From Undaria pinnatifida (lineage: Eukaryota > Sar > Phaeophyceae > Laminariales > Alariaceae): a DNA stretch of 64,000 nucleotides. Below the pieces are notes generated by a model. The model made no database searches, was not told the DNA's origin, and saw only the letters and a program-made list of their open reading frames with translations. Both the position numbers and the translations under genes were made by a program. Position 1 is the first letter of the stretch. Each line of letters starts with the position of its first letter. Shown here one piece after another: positions 34,658-46,688 of this stretch. The stretch is from NCBI GenBank assembly GCA_012845835.1, contig JABAKD010000019.1:4047494-4111493 (forward strand), read 5' to 3'.

Positions 34658-35085
34658 AACAACACACCCCAACACAAAGTCGTATCACAGACGGACCCCC
34701 GCTACGGCAAGGGGCCTGTCGTTGGTATTCGGGAATGAAGGCCACTCGCGCGAGAACGTTTTCATCGAACAACGCAAGTGTAACACAGTAATAAATGGAT
34801 GTGTGCACCTATCGCGAACCGAAACAAAAATTGAACGAAGCATGGCGACTCGTTGACATCAGGACTTCACACTGGCACGAGAGGTCAAGCAAGAGCTGCC
34901 TAAACATGCGTCTCAATGAGTGCCCGCTACCGTAGCCACGATCGACGATATCTCAGCAGCGGCAAGGGGTAGAATCGCCGTTGAGAAGCTTCATCGGCCC
35001 AAACCCGTTTAACCAAAGTAATGAATGCCCGATCACGCTACAGCATGGGGTGGTGAATATATTTGAAGCGACGAGTACATTAGGG
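34658..35085. other. Spacer between two family A copies
   Basis: No gene or repeat can be supported here. Confidence 0.4.
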
Positions 35086-35349
35086 GACGCGTGCTACGAC
35101 AAATAGAGGTAGCAGTTTTTGTCTGAAATGTTTCCTGAATGACCGGGGCTCCCCTTAACCCTAACTCGTCGGAAATACGCCCCATTTATTTTCCTGGTTT
35201 TTGACTGGTACTTAGACCCATGGGAGGTTTCATCGGGTACCTAGCAGTTGTATTTTTCTCCAAATGAATCAGGTTTTGGAAGAGGTACTAAGCTCCCAAA
35301 TTAAGGAACCTCAGCAAAATAAATGTGCACCTCTACCGTAGCACGCGTC
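35086..35349 (+). mobile_element. MITE family A copy, well preserved
   Basis: This 264-bp copy has the clearest inverted ends: GACGCGTGCTACGACAAATAGAGG on the left and, inverted, GACGCGTGCTACGGTAGAGGTGCAC on the right. Internal landmarks AACTCGTCGGAAATA, GGTACTTAGACCCATGGGA and TACTAAGCTCCCAAATTAAGG are shared across the family. No frame of note. Confidence 0.8.
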
Positions 35350-37015
35350 GCCGGTATTGATCGACGGAAAGGTCCCAGTGCAAGTGGCTCTGTTGCTCGT
35401 TCAAAAGTCGGAGCCGATCAACCGTGTTGGCATTGTGTAACACAGACTTCCGTCGCGGTTGAACACATCACTAAACAACGGTTCTAGATGACGAAATTCT
35501 CCGGAAAATGGTTGAACACTCTCACGGGCACAAGAAACGCCTCCTCCACCGTTTGTTTACCTCGTCGGCGAATACCCGACGTGCTTCCGCACCAGCAATG
35601 TAGCCGGGTGAACGTCTGTCGTCAAACGCCATGCATGAAATGACCTCCCCGTCCATACCTCCCCCCCTTCTCACCCTCGGTGTCGCAGGCTTCGTGTTTT
35701 TTTTCTGTGGCAGGAGGCGTTGACGCAGGCAAACGTTAGCGGTGTGTGACACATGGTTCTGAGACCGCCACACTTACTTGGCAAGTTATATAGCTCGCCC
35801 AACCACGAACGTTTAGCACAATAAGAAACGCGCAACACGAAACACGAAAAATAATCCCAAGGTCTGGGGGTAAACGAAACATATTAGAATGAAATGTTGA
35901 CACCCGACAAAAATGGGCGAAGGAGCCCCGTTTTTCGTGAAAAGGTTGAAAAAACACTCACTACCCGCGTGTAGCTAGCTAGTAGCTGACGACGGCGAAT
36001 GGGATCCATGTCTTGTGTACGCTCGGTGAATTTGAAGAGGTACGCCCCGACCAAAATGCATCAAGCTGCGGCAACACGTGGCTGGCTCAGCAAAGCCATG
36101 CTTGGGTTATAGGGTTTGATTTTATTGCTAGACAATGAAATTCGTTCAATAACGCAATAGAGCTTAAGAGTCGAAGGTCGACACAACGAAATGGGCGACA
36201 TTACTGATCTATCTATGCACAGTGCCTGTTTGTACCAACCGGGAATACCAGCACTACAACGGCAACCAGCACTACTCCGCATGTACAGCCACGACTCGTT
36301 CGCTTCCGTGCCACGCGATTTCGCAGGCACCATGGAGTGCAAAGGGCACTACTCAGAGGGCGTTACACAAGTAATCTTTACTGTACTGCGCCAAGCAGCA
36401 GATGTACATACCAATGGCGGACAAAATGCCCAGCAGATGTATATACCCATCCAAGATGCATTCTGCACAAAAACAATTTGTACTGCTGGTACACGGTGGG
36501 AGTGCACACAATGTTTCCCCACCTCTTTGCGCGAAGAACTCCGTACCCCACCTGCACCCGACTTGGAAAATCATACAGGCGTGTGCGATGGAAAAGTATA
36601 CAAAATAGTTGTAAGGAAACCGTCGAAGGTCACAATCTAACCCCCTCAGCCCAACACACGAAAAATTACGTTAGAAAAAAAAAAAACTAGCGTTTTGTTC
36701 GTTTGTGACCCCACATTTCTGGTGTGGGTTGGCTGTCCTTGTGGGTTATGGCTTTTGTTGCTTCCAAACCTATGTTTCCACTGGGAGACAAACAGCAAGT
36801 ACGTCGTAGAAAGCGACGAATGTCATCGACGTGGAAAGCCAATTTCAAAAGCATTTGAACCGACGAACATATCATAGCCCAAGGCCAACAGACCACCAGA
36901 AAAAGTTCGGTTAGACACGAAGAACACGTTAGGAAAACGTCTCCATGACGCGATCATTCTTGGGTTGGGTTGGGAGGTGGCCTTGCATTTGGACGTTCGA
37001 CGGTTTCAATACTAA
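35350..37015. other. Gene-poor stretch with one weak open frame
   Basis: The plus strand at 36191-36640 encodes 149 residues with seven cysteines and no known family. A word like CAGCAGATGTA(C/T)ATACC occurs twice within it. No other feature is supported. Confidence 0.3.
36191..36640 (+). CDS. Unassigned ORF, 149 residues
   Basis: The product begins MGDITDLSMHSACLY and has cysteines in the second half (TKTICTAGTRWECTQCF), without a signal peptide. I do not recognise it. Two similar stretches (QAADVHTNGGQ and NAQQMYIP) come from a short internal nucleotide duplication. It may be an exon or chance. Confidence 0.22.
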   Translation: MGDITDLSMHSACLYQPGIPALQRQPALLRMYSHDSFASVPRDFAGTMECKGHYSEGVTQVIFTVLRQAADVHTNGGQNAQQMYIPIQDAFCTKTICTAGTRWECTQCFPTSLREELRTPPAPDLENHTGVCDGKVYKIVVRKPSKVTI

Positions 37016-37290
37016 GCTATCCCACGGGTAGGGGTGCAAGCGGAACTTTGCTGGGGTCGTATCACGATGAGGTCAACATCTCGCCCGATACTAAATGACG
37101 TCGAACGCATTCGTTCGCCCAACCCGATCAAGCTTCAACGCCTTAAGTCCTACCAAAGCAACATGTACTCGTCCAAATACTTGACTAGTGACTAACCGGT
37201 AGTTCTTCACCGACTGGAGGAGCTCAATCCGTCACTAAGCACACTATTAGTCAATCCATCAACTGCAACCCCTCTACCGTGAGATGAGTG
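37016..37290 (+). mobile_element. MITE family C copy
   Basis: The ends CTATCCCACGGGTAGGGGTG and CAACCCCTCTACCGTGAGATG are inverted matches. The landmarks GCATTCGTTCGCCCAACCCG and CTAACCGGTAGTTCTTCACC are present. Another family C copy follows after 19 bases. Confidence 0.8.
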
Positions 37291-37309
37291 TACTGTTACT
37301 ATTATTAAT

Positions 37310-37574
37310 GAGCCATTCCACGGTAGGGGTTGCAGCAGATGGTCCATGAGCTCCGAACATGAGGAACCCAATACTTCACCATCACCCCGAAACATGACTT
37401 CGAAGGCAATCGTTAGCGCAACCCGATCAAGGGTCAACGCCCTGACGATCCTCAAAAACGTTATATACCCGTCAATTTATAAGCCTAACCGGTAGTTCTT
37501 CACCCTGGGAGGTTGATCCGACGGGTACATTATTAGTTAATTCAACAAATGCGACCCCTACCGTGGGATGACTC
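37310..37574 (+). mobile_element. MITE family C copy
   Basis: The ends GAGCCATTCCACGGTAGGGG and CCCCTACCGTGGGATGACTC are inverted matches over about 20 bases. The length is 265 bp with all internal landmarks. It is one of the best-preserved copies. Confidence 0.85.
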
Positions 37575-37982
37575 TACTATTACTGGTAAATGTTTTCCCA
37601 ACCAACTCCGACACAACTGAAACTGGTATGCCGCAAACGCCGTATTTGCAAAAAGCCTTCGACAGTTTGAAAAATTCCATGACCTAGATTTGATTCGAAC
37701 GTTATCAAGTAGAACACTATAAGCGCGCTTCTAATCGCACGGGATACGCAGCAGTTTGGGGTTACTAGAGGGCGGTAGAGTACGAAGGAACTTCGGCCGC
37801 CACCTTTAGTGAGTTGTATGGCCCCTTGTGTGCCGAGTTATAGTCGTGCCAATCACCCTATTCGAGTTCGCGCTTAATATTTGAACGACGAGGTATAGTC
37901 TAGGCCCCGCTGCTGTTACACAATTGCGCGCTGCCCCGTCGATCACAAGAAACATTTTCCCAAATCCATTCTAGGTCCGAAA
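37575..37982. other. Spacer between family C copies
   Basis: No gene or repeat can be supported here. Confidence 0.4.
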
Positions 37983-38235
37983 GAGCCATCCCACGGCTAG
38001 AGGGGTGCAGCATCGGTCCCTGCACCCCTCACATGAAGTAGTTCAATATCTCACCCGAAAAAAACGATTCGGAAGGCGTTCGTTTGAACAACCCGACCAA
38101 GTGTCAAAAAAAACATGCAATCGTGAAAATACTTGGCTAATGACAAACCGTAGTCCCTCACTTGAGGGAGGTCAATCTGACACGAGTACACTATTAGCTG
38201 ATCCAACAACTGCAACCCCTACCGTGGGATGACTC
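37983..38235 (+). mobile_element. MITE family C copy
   Basis: The ends GAGCCATCCCACGGCTAGAG and CCCCTACCGTGGGATGACTC are inverted matches. The landmarks ATCTCACCCGAAAAAAACG, GGCGTTCGTTTGAACAACCCG and CACGAGTACACTATTAG are present. The length is 253 bp. Confidence 0.85.
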
Positions 38236-38259
38236 TCTTTCCACTACTGCTTAGCACTA

Positions 38260-38577
38260 CTACGGTAGCCTACTCCTGACGTCACCTTCGACGACGTTGA
38301 AGCGGTAGGTGCCGACGAATACAGGGTAAAGCAGCACACGGCTCACGGTAATCCTCACGACCACGGGCCGATCGGCCGTACAAAAGGCCTGCGCACGGTG
38401 ACCAACGAGGAATCGTGAGGGCTCCGTCAAGCAATTAACAGCGGACACCTTGCACAAAGACCTGATCGATACGATTACGAATGACACATAAACGTTGGAG
38501 GGGGCACGAGGCGTTATTTGTACAGGGACCACATTGACCCAAGCGTTCATGACAGAAACAAAGTCTTCCGTCGACAC
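38260..38577 (-). CDS. Unassigned ORF with a motif repeated upstream
   Basis: This 105-residue frame contains RSLCKVSAVNCLTEPSRFLV followed by valine-rich beta-like sequence. About 230 bases upstream on the same strand (38656-38956, another open frame) is a similar block, RFLCKVVAEECLTITLYF, followed by PAGRRF. Two copies of LCKVxAxxCLT with related flanks suggest a repeated domain in a spliced gene or a partial internal duplication. I do not recognise the family. Confidence 0.3.
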   Translation of the reverse strand: MSTEDFVSVMNAWVNVVPVQITPRAPSNVYVSFVIVSIRSLCKVSAVNCLTEPSRFLVGHRAQAFCTADRPVVVRITVSRVLLYPVFVGTYRFNVVEGDVRSRLP

Positions 38578-38956
38578 GAGTCGATGTTGTGGTCATGGGG
38601 AATGACCTTGATTTACATGAATCGGTTACGAGATACATTTTAAGCTGAAAGATGTGAAAACGGCGACCAGCTGGGAAATACAAGGTGATGGTCAAGCATT
38701 CTTCAGCGACCACCTTGCACAAGAATCTGAGTGTAGCTCTGTAACCGAACCAAACTTCATTCAGAGGAAAACAAAGGCAATGATGAAAATCGGCAAGGAT
38801 AAGGTCTACCAGGCAGGTATAACGCGAGAACACCGTAAACCACAACGGAGATTTTGTGGCTCGCAGCCGAGCAGTCTCGCCGGCCAGACACGCACCAGGC
38901 ATACGCGTTATCCAAAAACGATCACCACATCGAAAAACGCGTCCATATACATGCAC

Positions 38957-40489
38957 GTGGTATCTGATCCGACAAGGACTTGACCCCTAATACGAACAAT
39001 ATATAAAAACAAAGGGATGGGGTCATGTCAGTGGGCAGCGCAAACCAAGGAGGAGGTTTCCAACAAAATCATGTCTTATTTTCCTGTGCAAAGCGAGAAC
39101 GCAAACCACGCAGGTTTCAAACGAGAAACTAAGATTATACTTTCCTGCTGAAAGCGCGAAAATACAGGTAGAGTGGTGTGGAGATAGCCGGTGAACAAAA
39201 GCTGCGGCCGTGGTTTGCCATCCGAATCTTTCTGAGCCCCCCCACCTGAAGAGAGCTCTATGCCCCACACAAGTCCCACAATTGATTTCGATAAACAGAA
39301 GCGCCACCCACAGCCGACCGTAGCCTAACTTCTTTTCAAGGTATACACTAAACGACATGCCGACAATCTCGGGAAAGTTCTCCGTTTCTAGAGCCCTCTA
39401 TGAGTAAGACATTTCTCCCTCCCCACGAATAGCTATCGCTATCGCAGCACGCATCGAGGAGGCATGGTCCGGTAGGGGATGCGCCCGAGCAAAGCTCCTT
39501 ACTGTTCGGCAAGGAGTAGCTGTTTTATGAGCGTCATTTTATTCCATGGCTCAAGGCCTCTCGCACGAGTGTGTACACTACTAGTAGTCTAGGTACCTAA
39601 GTATTTCACCAAAGACGCGTGCAACAAAAGAGGAAGCACATCATGCCTGAAACGATTATTATTAGGGAATGGCGGCGGGGCTCCTTAATGCCAAATCGTT
39701 CGAATTAGGCCAATCTACAGGCTGGTTCTTGACAAAAAAATGAATTATCTCGCCCACGAATACCGTTCGCACGATCTAGTCAAAGAGTGATTAATATTTG
39801 GTATTGTATTGACCCCCATGCCTAGTGCAAAAGAGTGACATAGGCAAAACGTGATTACCGCCCTGGATTGTCTCTAGAAGCCAATTTCGTATCAAGCAAA
39901 GAGGGACCAATGAGGTGTCTTCAATTTCTTTTAATAATAGTCAGGCCTTTTCCCAGCGGGTGCGAACACCAAATGCGTCGCATTTTGCACGATCCCGGTT
40001 GGACCTACTCCAAGGCATGCCTGTAGAATTTTTCGTCCAAAAAATCGAAGAACCAACCTGCTTGTGTTTAACATTAAGCCCAACCTAACATGAAACAGAT
40101 GTATCCCACCCTAAAAACAAGTAATTTGAGGGAAAAAACGTACCGTACTCATTTTACTTACAAACGCCAAAATTCCCACGCCGATTTTGAGAGAAAGACC
40201 CTGTTTGTTTTCAACACGTGTTCTACATTATTATGCCATCCCGAGGCCTGACCCGCCAGGTATTTTCCGTTTCTATATCGTTTTGGAGGAAAACAATTTG
40301 GGATAAGGTAGTCCACATTTTCCAAAAAAATAGTAACTTACGAACAATCAGGGCATCGAAAAACAAAACAAAACAAAAACAACTCAGGTTAGGTCTTCGC
40401 AAAGGGCACATGGAAGAGGCGTGTGCAAACATTAACGGTCTGAATTGGAAAAACGGCGTAGATATTCGCTGGGGAATAAATTTGGGGTT
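38957..40489. other. No recognisable gene
   Basis: Near 39055-39160 a phrase like AGGTTTCxAACxAAAxxATG...TTTCCTG(T/C)(G/T)(C/G)AAAGCG is repeated about 60 bases apart. Nothing else is supported. Confidence 0.35.
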
Positions 40490-40656
40490 TGAAAAACGTC
40501 ATCCAAGACGTAGGCCATGTGATCTTTCATCCGGGGTAGCAGTTCCCCCCTCACCCGCCTCCAAATCGGTTTTGTAGGAGAGGTCTCAAGCCCCTTTAGT
40601 GAAGTGAGGGGTAGTGTTTGAAATATATTTTTGCACCTGTTCCGTAGAACTCCTCG
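40490..40656 (+). mobile_element. MITE family A, right part
   Basis: The landmarks ACGTAGGCCATGTGATCTTTCATCC, GGTTTTGTAGGAGAGGTCTCAAG and GAGGGGTAGTGTTTGA match the right half of family A, ending in a worn terminus near GCACCTGTTCCGTAGAAC. The left half is not clear. Confidence 0.5.
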
Positions 40657-40697
40657 ATTTTTTTGTTTGCTTGCATGTTTCTTTCGTCTCGCAATAT

Positions 40698-40930
40698 GAG
40701 TCGTTCTGCGGTAACGCCCCCAAATTTCATTATTAACGAAGTCTCGCCAATTTTAAAATGAGACCCCGGCCGTATCTCTTGAAATACACCGCCCCTTGCC
40801 CTCCCGCCGTCATTGTTCGACAATCCTTTGCAAACAGAAATGTAGATGAAGATTTTATTACGCTTCATGTATCATCCTTCCTCGTATCGAGCAGCCACGA
40901 AACTTTGAGGCGAGCTATCGTAGAATCAAT
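40698..40930 (+). mobile_element. MITE family B copy
   Basis: It begins GAGTCGTTCTGCGGTAACGCC, contains CTTGAAATACACCGCCCCTTG and CGAGCAGCCACGAAAC, and ends GAGCTATCGTAGAATCA. At about 233 bp it is the shortest of the three copies and lies directly right of a family A remnant. Confidence 0.7.
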
Positions 40931-41951
40931 AGTATACGAACCGCGGCCATCAAAGTACTCACGCACTCGTGCTCTTGGGTGAGCTGCAGGGCGGTTGACG
41001 GTAGTATTGGCCGAAACATGAGTCGAAAAAATTGTAGGCAAGTCAGGTGCAGGGGCTTCGATCGTCAAAGGCTCGATGCCCCTCCTCCGTGTGAACGGCA
41101 ACCGTTTTCCTGAGCAATCAATGCAGGTCTCGCATTTTCCGATTGTTGCCTGCGATACGCATAATGGAATTGAGCGTCTCGCGTTGCGCCAAAAAAATAG
41201 GAGTATGTTTGTAAGTTCGCCTCCGCGAGCGAGGTACACAATCGAGCACGAGAGTGGCCTAAGCTCGGAAGTGAACACCGAGGACTCGGCGTCCCCGATG
41301 GGGTAGCTGCGTCAAGGTCATTCTTTCTAGACTCAACGATTGTGGGCTCAAGAGTCTCAATGAGAGCGTACTGGTTCATCGTGTGCGAACTCGTGCTTGT
41401 GGGGGCTTTTTTCGTCTCGCGAAAATTTGACGAGCAGAAATCACGAGAGAGCGTGCGTTAGCAAACCTCCATGAAAGACCACGATAAAAAAATAAATGAA
41501 AAAAGAGAAAATTAAACCTTATGAACCATGTTAATGACGTGGTACACATACCGCGGAGGGTGAAGGAAAGAGACATGTGGCCACACGGCGTGTTTGTCCA
41601 GAAGATCGTTGAGGGTTAAACGTCTTAGGAGGTGGGCGCTACAGTAATAAAATGTTTGAGTCAAAACGCGCAACCGCCGCTACCGTGGCGAGAACCTTAG
41701 ACCACAGTTTCCAACAGTTTTCGTAATCCTCACCCTGGCGAAGAGCGTATTCTACGCGGCGAAATGATTGCCAAGCAGTGTCCCCGCTGCCTGCCGTCGA
41801 CCACCGCGAAGTCACACAACCGGCCACGGTCGCCGCCACCACGTTGTGGGCCATCACCATCGTCCACGTGACGCTAGTGATCCAGAAACACATGAGTCGG
41901 CATAACCGCGGTCGAATGGCATAGCCTCTCTCTCGAATCTCTCCAATGAAT
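40931..41951. other. No recognisable gene
   Basis: Open frames of 100-137 residues on the minus strand near 40865-41379 lack protein-like composition and partly overlap the family B end. Nothing else is supported. Confidence 0.35.
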
Positions 41952-42195
41952 GAGGTCTAAGGGTGCAGCATCAGTCCCTGAACTCCTAATATGAGGAGCT
42001 CGATATCTCACCCGATACATGACTTCGAAGGCATTCGTTCGCACAACCCGACCAAGCACCTATTTCTTAGTACCAAAACAATACATGTACTGGATTAATG
42101 ACTAAGTGGTAGTTCCCTCACCTGAGGGAGCTCAATCTGACACAAGTACGCTAATAAATAATTTAACAACTGCAACCCATACCCTGTGATGATTC
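41952..42195 (+). mobile_element. MITE family C copy (diverged)
   Basis: The left end is worn (GAGGTCTAAGGGTGCAGCAT) but the interior is clear: GAACTCCTAATATGAGGAGCTCG, ATGACTTCGAAGGCATTCG and CACAAGTACGCTAATA. The right end reads TGCAACCCATACCCTGTGATG. Confidence 0.75.
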
Positions 42196-45100
42196 GAATG
42201 CCTCGAAGAGAGGGCGTCGGGCGTTCACCGACCAGACGGACATCGCTTGTTGTGCCAAGCACGAAGCGTCGTAGGGTGTTCGGCGAGTCGCATGGGGCGT
42301 CCCGATACATTTTTTGTCATGCGCACAACTGAAAATATTTGCCTTTTCCCCGTTGCCCGTTGTATGGTGTAGTCTACTTACTGTGACAACACTCATCTAT
42401 CGCTTGGTACTTACAAACGAGGATGAGTTGTTTCTGGGACCCTTTTTAACCCATCCTACTCGATTTTGTATTAGGGTTTATTTTCTGGTCTCTGGATACA
42501 CCCTTGCCCCGTAAGGTACTGAGCGAGCAGATACATGGTGTCGCCATTGCTTCGGCTGAAGGTGGCCACATCAGAAAACAGGTACGTCGGTTCGAAGCCG
42601 TCATCCGATATACGGGAAAGTATACCCAATGTGAAGAAGTCCGCGATACAAACGTATCTTTTCAGGGCTCCGCTTGCCGCTCGACACGGGGGGTGTACTC
42701 GGTTTGTGCATGGCCGTAGTCGTATGACGATAGACCCTCGCATCCCCACTATGCCGGCACGGAGCACGTCGGGTTTTCAACGACCAGGCAGACGTTGCTT
42801 GCACCAAGCGCGGAGCGCCGTGAGGTGTTCGGCTAGCCACATGAAGGGTGACCTGCATCCTTCCAAGAACCGCTAGTAGGGCGAGCCACATGGAGGGTGA
42901 CCTGCATCCTTCCAAGAACCGCTAGTAGGGCTGATTTCAGCTCATTTTGCGCCTACCTTTTTGCTTATGGATGCCAGCGCTAATGAGTTACTTTGTTTTC
43001 TGGTGCGGCCACTCCAGCGACAGCAATGGGTATTACTTTGTAGCTGCCTCGTGGGTGGCTTACATATTCACACTACGTGATGCGATCATTGACCTAGCGC
43101 GAAGTTGGGTTCTCCACCCCGCACAGTAAGATGTAACTCGATCGTCCGGTACCTTGGTCGTCGATCTCACACAAGTGATTGGTATGTCTTACAGCGTCAT
43201 TGTCAACCAAGGCGAACCCAATATACAACATGCTTTATAGCGTCGGTGCCAACCGAGGCCAACTATTACATAAATACCTGAAACAATTCGCGTGGGTTCA
43301 TCGCGGTGACGGGGGAGGGGGGGGGGGGTGGAAACCACACAACAAATGCGTGTGTAGGGGGTACTTCGATGTATCGGAATCATTGGGTAACCGTACCATG
43401 GAGCCAAGAAAGAAACCTATGGATACCTTCTACCCATTCTGGCAGCCTAACTGCTCAGACCAAGGGATGAGGTGAAGCCGTGTGGCACTGGACTCGCAAA
43501 AAGTTGAACTTCCTCCATAATGTTCTTGTTACTTCGTCGCATATGATACGTGCAATTCCGGGCCGCCGTTGCGGCTTAGGTGCATCTCATCCGATACCCC
43601 ACACGCCGGAACAACGCCCGGACGCGATACCTCAAAATACTAAAACAAGAACTCAACACAAAATGGAATGTAACACACATAAAAAAAATGGACGATTCGA
43701 CGCCTGAACCATAACCACTAAGTATATTGCGTCGCAGAGAATAGCATCTGCTGAAACCGGGAAGATACTCACGGGAATATATCCATCTTCGCACCCTACA
43801 CTCCCCGTCCTACAGAAACGTGTGGAATCAAAACACCGAACTAATTGCGTGAGAAATAGCTTATCCAAAGCGGTATCTTCCTGCGGCTGGCCCATTGAGG
43901 TCTGTCCGCCGCCAATCCCTACGGTACGGGGCCGTGCCCCCTTCTTTACCGAGTGACTCAAGCCATTCGCTCGAGTGACTCTGTGCCTCAAGAATAAAAT
44001 ACCATGGAAAGTTACCTTGGCGAGACGTAAGGCAATGGTTCCAAGGCAATTGTTTCGATCGTGGCGGCTTCATAATGGCAAACGAAAAATCAGTACACAC
44101 GAAAGCTCAAGAATGCAAACGAATAAGGTGCTGCGCTAGTGTCGCCCGTATCACCGCCAAAACGAGGCGCCTCGAATGAATGCGCCGCGAATGAATCGCC
44201 TACCGTACCCACGGTCATGTTTTGAGAGGTGTAACTCGCAAACAACATTTGAGTAGTTTATTGTCTCATCTGCAGTCACTGCGCCTGCATCGTGAACATA
44301 CTCCAACATAACCTGAAGCAGGGACGAGCGGCATCGTTCAACCCTTTTACAACCTGAAAGCATATTCGTCGCTGGACACAGGTCGTTCGTATCCAAACGA
44401 ATATGCAGTTTTGCAGATATTTTTTTTTCCATGAGCATGATGTAGGGCCCGAAACACTTGGAACCCTATCACTGCATATGCTTACAAGCACCATCCAAGA
44501 ATGCTCATTCGCCGCAAGCGAAGAAGAAAGTAGTTACACCGACGTTGCACCTTATGATAATCGTATACATTAAACTACTCGGAAAAAATCTGCTATTGTT
44601 CAAGCAGATGTCAAAGCGGCAAAGCAATCGCCCAACTCAAACAAAGCAGACCCAAACAAGCCAGGCCTCTGAGTCGGAACGACGTGTGCGTTGTGCTGTA
44701 GTGCCGCGCGGCAGCAGCAATGACAACACACAAGCGCCCCAAAACAAAACATAAACAACAACACGTTTGTAGCTTAAGGGCCTGCGGAGCCGATCTACGA
44801 AGTAAACGACCCACCGAAATCGAGGATAACGCGAACGAAGTATGCAGCACCAAAGCCTGAGTTAAGCTACAAGAATATCTCTGTCACACATTCACCGAGA
44901 ACTGAAGAGAGTAGTTTCGGATTTTGTGGAAAAATCGATCACAACAACTCGGACTCGAACTACTGCACCACCACAACCACCATATTCAAACATCTAACAA
45001 AGAAACGACGACCACACGCCACGACAACAAGGAACACATGTAGCAGCACGAACAGTGTGTCAGAGGTAGAGGGAGTCACGTAGCAATAGATCTAAAATAC

Positions 45101-45428
45101 ATCGCCCCACCTCCATACCACAACCAATTCTCGATCAACAGCAGCACATGTGTATCTTCCGTGGGATTAATACCACGCACTGCAATCTATAACGACACGC
45201 GACTCCGATCCCACACTCCGCCCCTCGGCTGATAAAGCGCAAACGGAGGGAGGTTCCGTGTTCTGCGCGAGCAGGCGCACAGCAGGAAAAATTAGCCTCG
45301 CCCCGGGCGCTGCTTCCACATAAAACGCTCAAGCACAAGGGCTGATTTATACCGAGAGTAGGCCAAACCTCTGTTGTATCTTGGGCGTGGAAGACAGCCA
45401 TATCACAACAGTATCCTTCGCGCCATTA
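42196..45428. other. Gene-poor stretch; right part is 3' flank of the beta-helix gene
   Basis: Two related segments, about 42200-42300 and 42765-42860, share ACCAG(A/G)CxGAC(A/G)T(C/T)GCTTG, CCAAGC(A/G)C and GGTGTTCGGC and are old dispersed duplicates. A 51-bp tandem duplication is listed separately. The part from about 45100 is probably the 3' untranslated region of the minus-strand gene. A G-run lies near 43315. Confidence 0.4.
42831..42932 (+). repeat. 51-bp tandem duplication
   Basis: The unit GAGCCACATGGAGGGTGACC...CTAGTAGGGC occurs twice in direct adjacency with about two or three differences, indicating a young event. Confidence 0.85.
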
Positions 45429-46518
45429 TCAAAGGCACGATTCATCTTCGACGTAGTAGACCGTACTGCAGTCAGAGTCGATATCGTCAATGAAAGAAAC
45501 CGAGCTGGGGATATCAATCTCGCCACCTGACCAAACGAGAATGGCCGGGTTACTTGTGTCCTCGTTGTCAAAGAACACCGAGTTCTCCGAGAGAACGGTC
45601 TCGCCTGAAGGCGACACGTAGATTGTGGGTGCATCCAACTCGACGAAAAGAGCCGGCCCAGAAAACTTGAAGTACCCTTGGTTGTACAAACCACCGCCAA
45701 TGCCGTCGTGCGACGTGCAGTCTATAAACACAGCGGTCGCTTGCTTCTTGAACCTGAATTCGGCACCAGCGGCGTTGTAGAGGGCACCACCGTTCCTTGC
45801 ACGGATTGATTCGAACTTGGCGTTTCCTTTTATGTTAACCTTGCCTGCATTGTAGATGCCCCCACCATCGCCTCCCTCGTCGTCGATGATGGAAATAGAC
45901 GACATCTCCACAGCACCGTTAAACAGCACGGAACCCTCCTCGCCAACGTAAATCGCGCCGCCGGGCCCCGGGGACGACTCCCCCCCCCCCGTGACTTCGC
46001 AGCTCGTAAACGTTGCGTCGCCGTCTACCCTGAAGTAGCCGTCGGTGTAGACACACCCTCCACTGAGTTCGTACGAAGCAAAGTCTGAGCTTTCGTCGGT
46101 CACGCTGCGTACGCCGACGTCGGTCATCAACAAGTCGTTCAAGAAACGGACGGTCGATCCCTCCCCCACAAACACTGCTCCTCCGTTAACGTCCTGCCCT
46201 TCCGGTCCGTTGAACTCCACATTCGTTTCCCAGAACAGCTTCGCCCCGTTCGTGACCTCAAAACGAAGCTGGTACAGATCCGCGTTTCCGAAGAAGTTGT
46301 CGATATTCTCGCTAGATGACACGGTGAGACTGTTTGAATCCATGCTCATGGTGGTGAAATTGACGCAGTCGATGTCTTGGAATGGGTGCATTTCCACCAC
46401 GACATCTTGCGTCTTGGTTAAGTCGAACGCAGCCTGGAGCTCGTCGCATGTTTCGATCAATCCTTCGCAGACGCTCGAGAATAGCAGCAGCAGGAGCAGA
46501 GCGCTCGAGCCGAAAACC
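45429..46518 (-). CDS. Secreted right-handed beta-helix protein
   Basis: The large exon encodes about 360 residues. It opens after a good acceptor (TTTGTTGCAG) with a hydrophobic signal-peptide core (SSALLLLLLFSSVCEG), so the mature protein starts near LIETCDEL. The rest is a ladder of short beta-strand repeats with GGAVFV, GGCVYTDGYF, GGAIYVGEEG, GGGIYNAGKV, GGALYNAAG and GGGLYNQGYF, the pattern of PbH1/Pmp-type parallel beta-helices. It is rich in Asp, Glu and Ser and poor in Lys and Arg, typical of extracellular brown algal proteins. Such folds act as polysaccharide-modifying enzymes or adhesins, but no catalytic residues are evident. The start codon lies in an upstream exon I could not place. 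It ends DESCL and then a stop. Confidence 0.8.
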
Positions 46519-46688
46519 CTGCAACAAATGGTAACAGTGTCGTGTTATCGGAAGGGGAAAGTTAGAAGGGGGAAAGTTAGGAGAGATTAGATCGGGGCGG
46601 AGAGGCACACGCAGGGTTATATTTCCTTATCCACGCATCTGAAGGGCGGGTTTACAGTACACACACTCCTTGGTACACTTTTTACTTG

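Noticed and set aside
34232-34738. Plus-strand frame of 168 residues
   Set aside because: It runs through a family A MITE and its flanks and has no protein-like composition.
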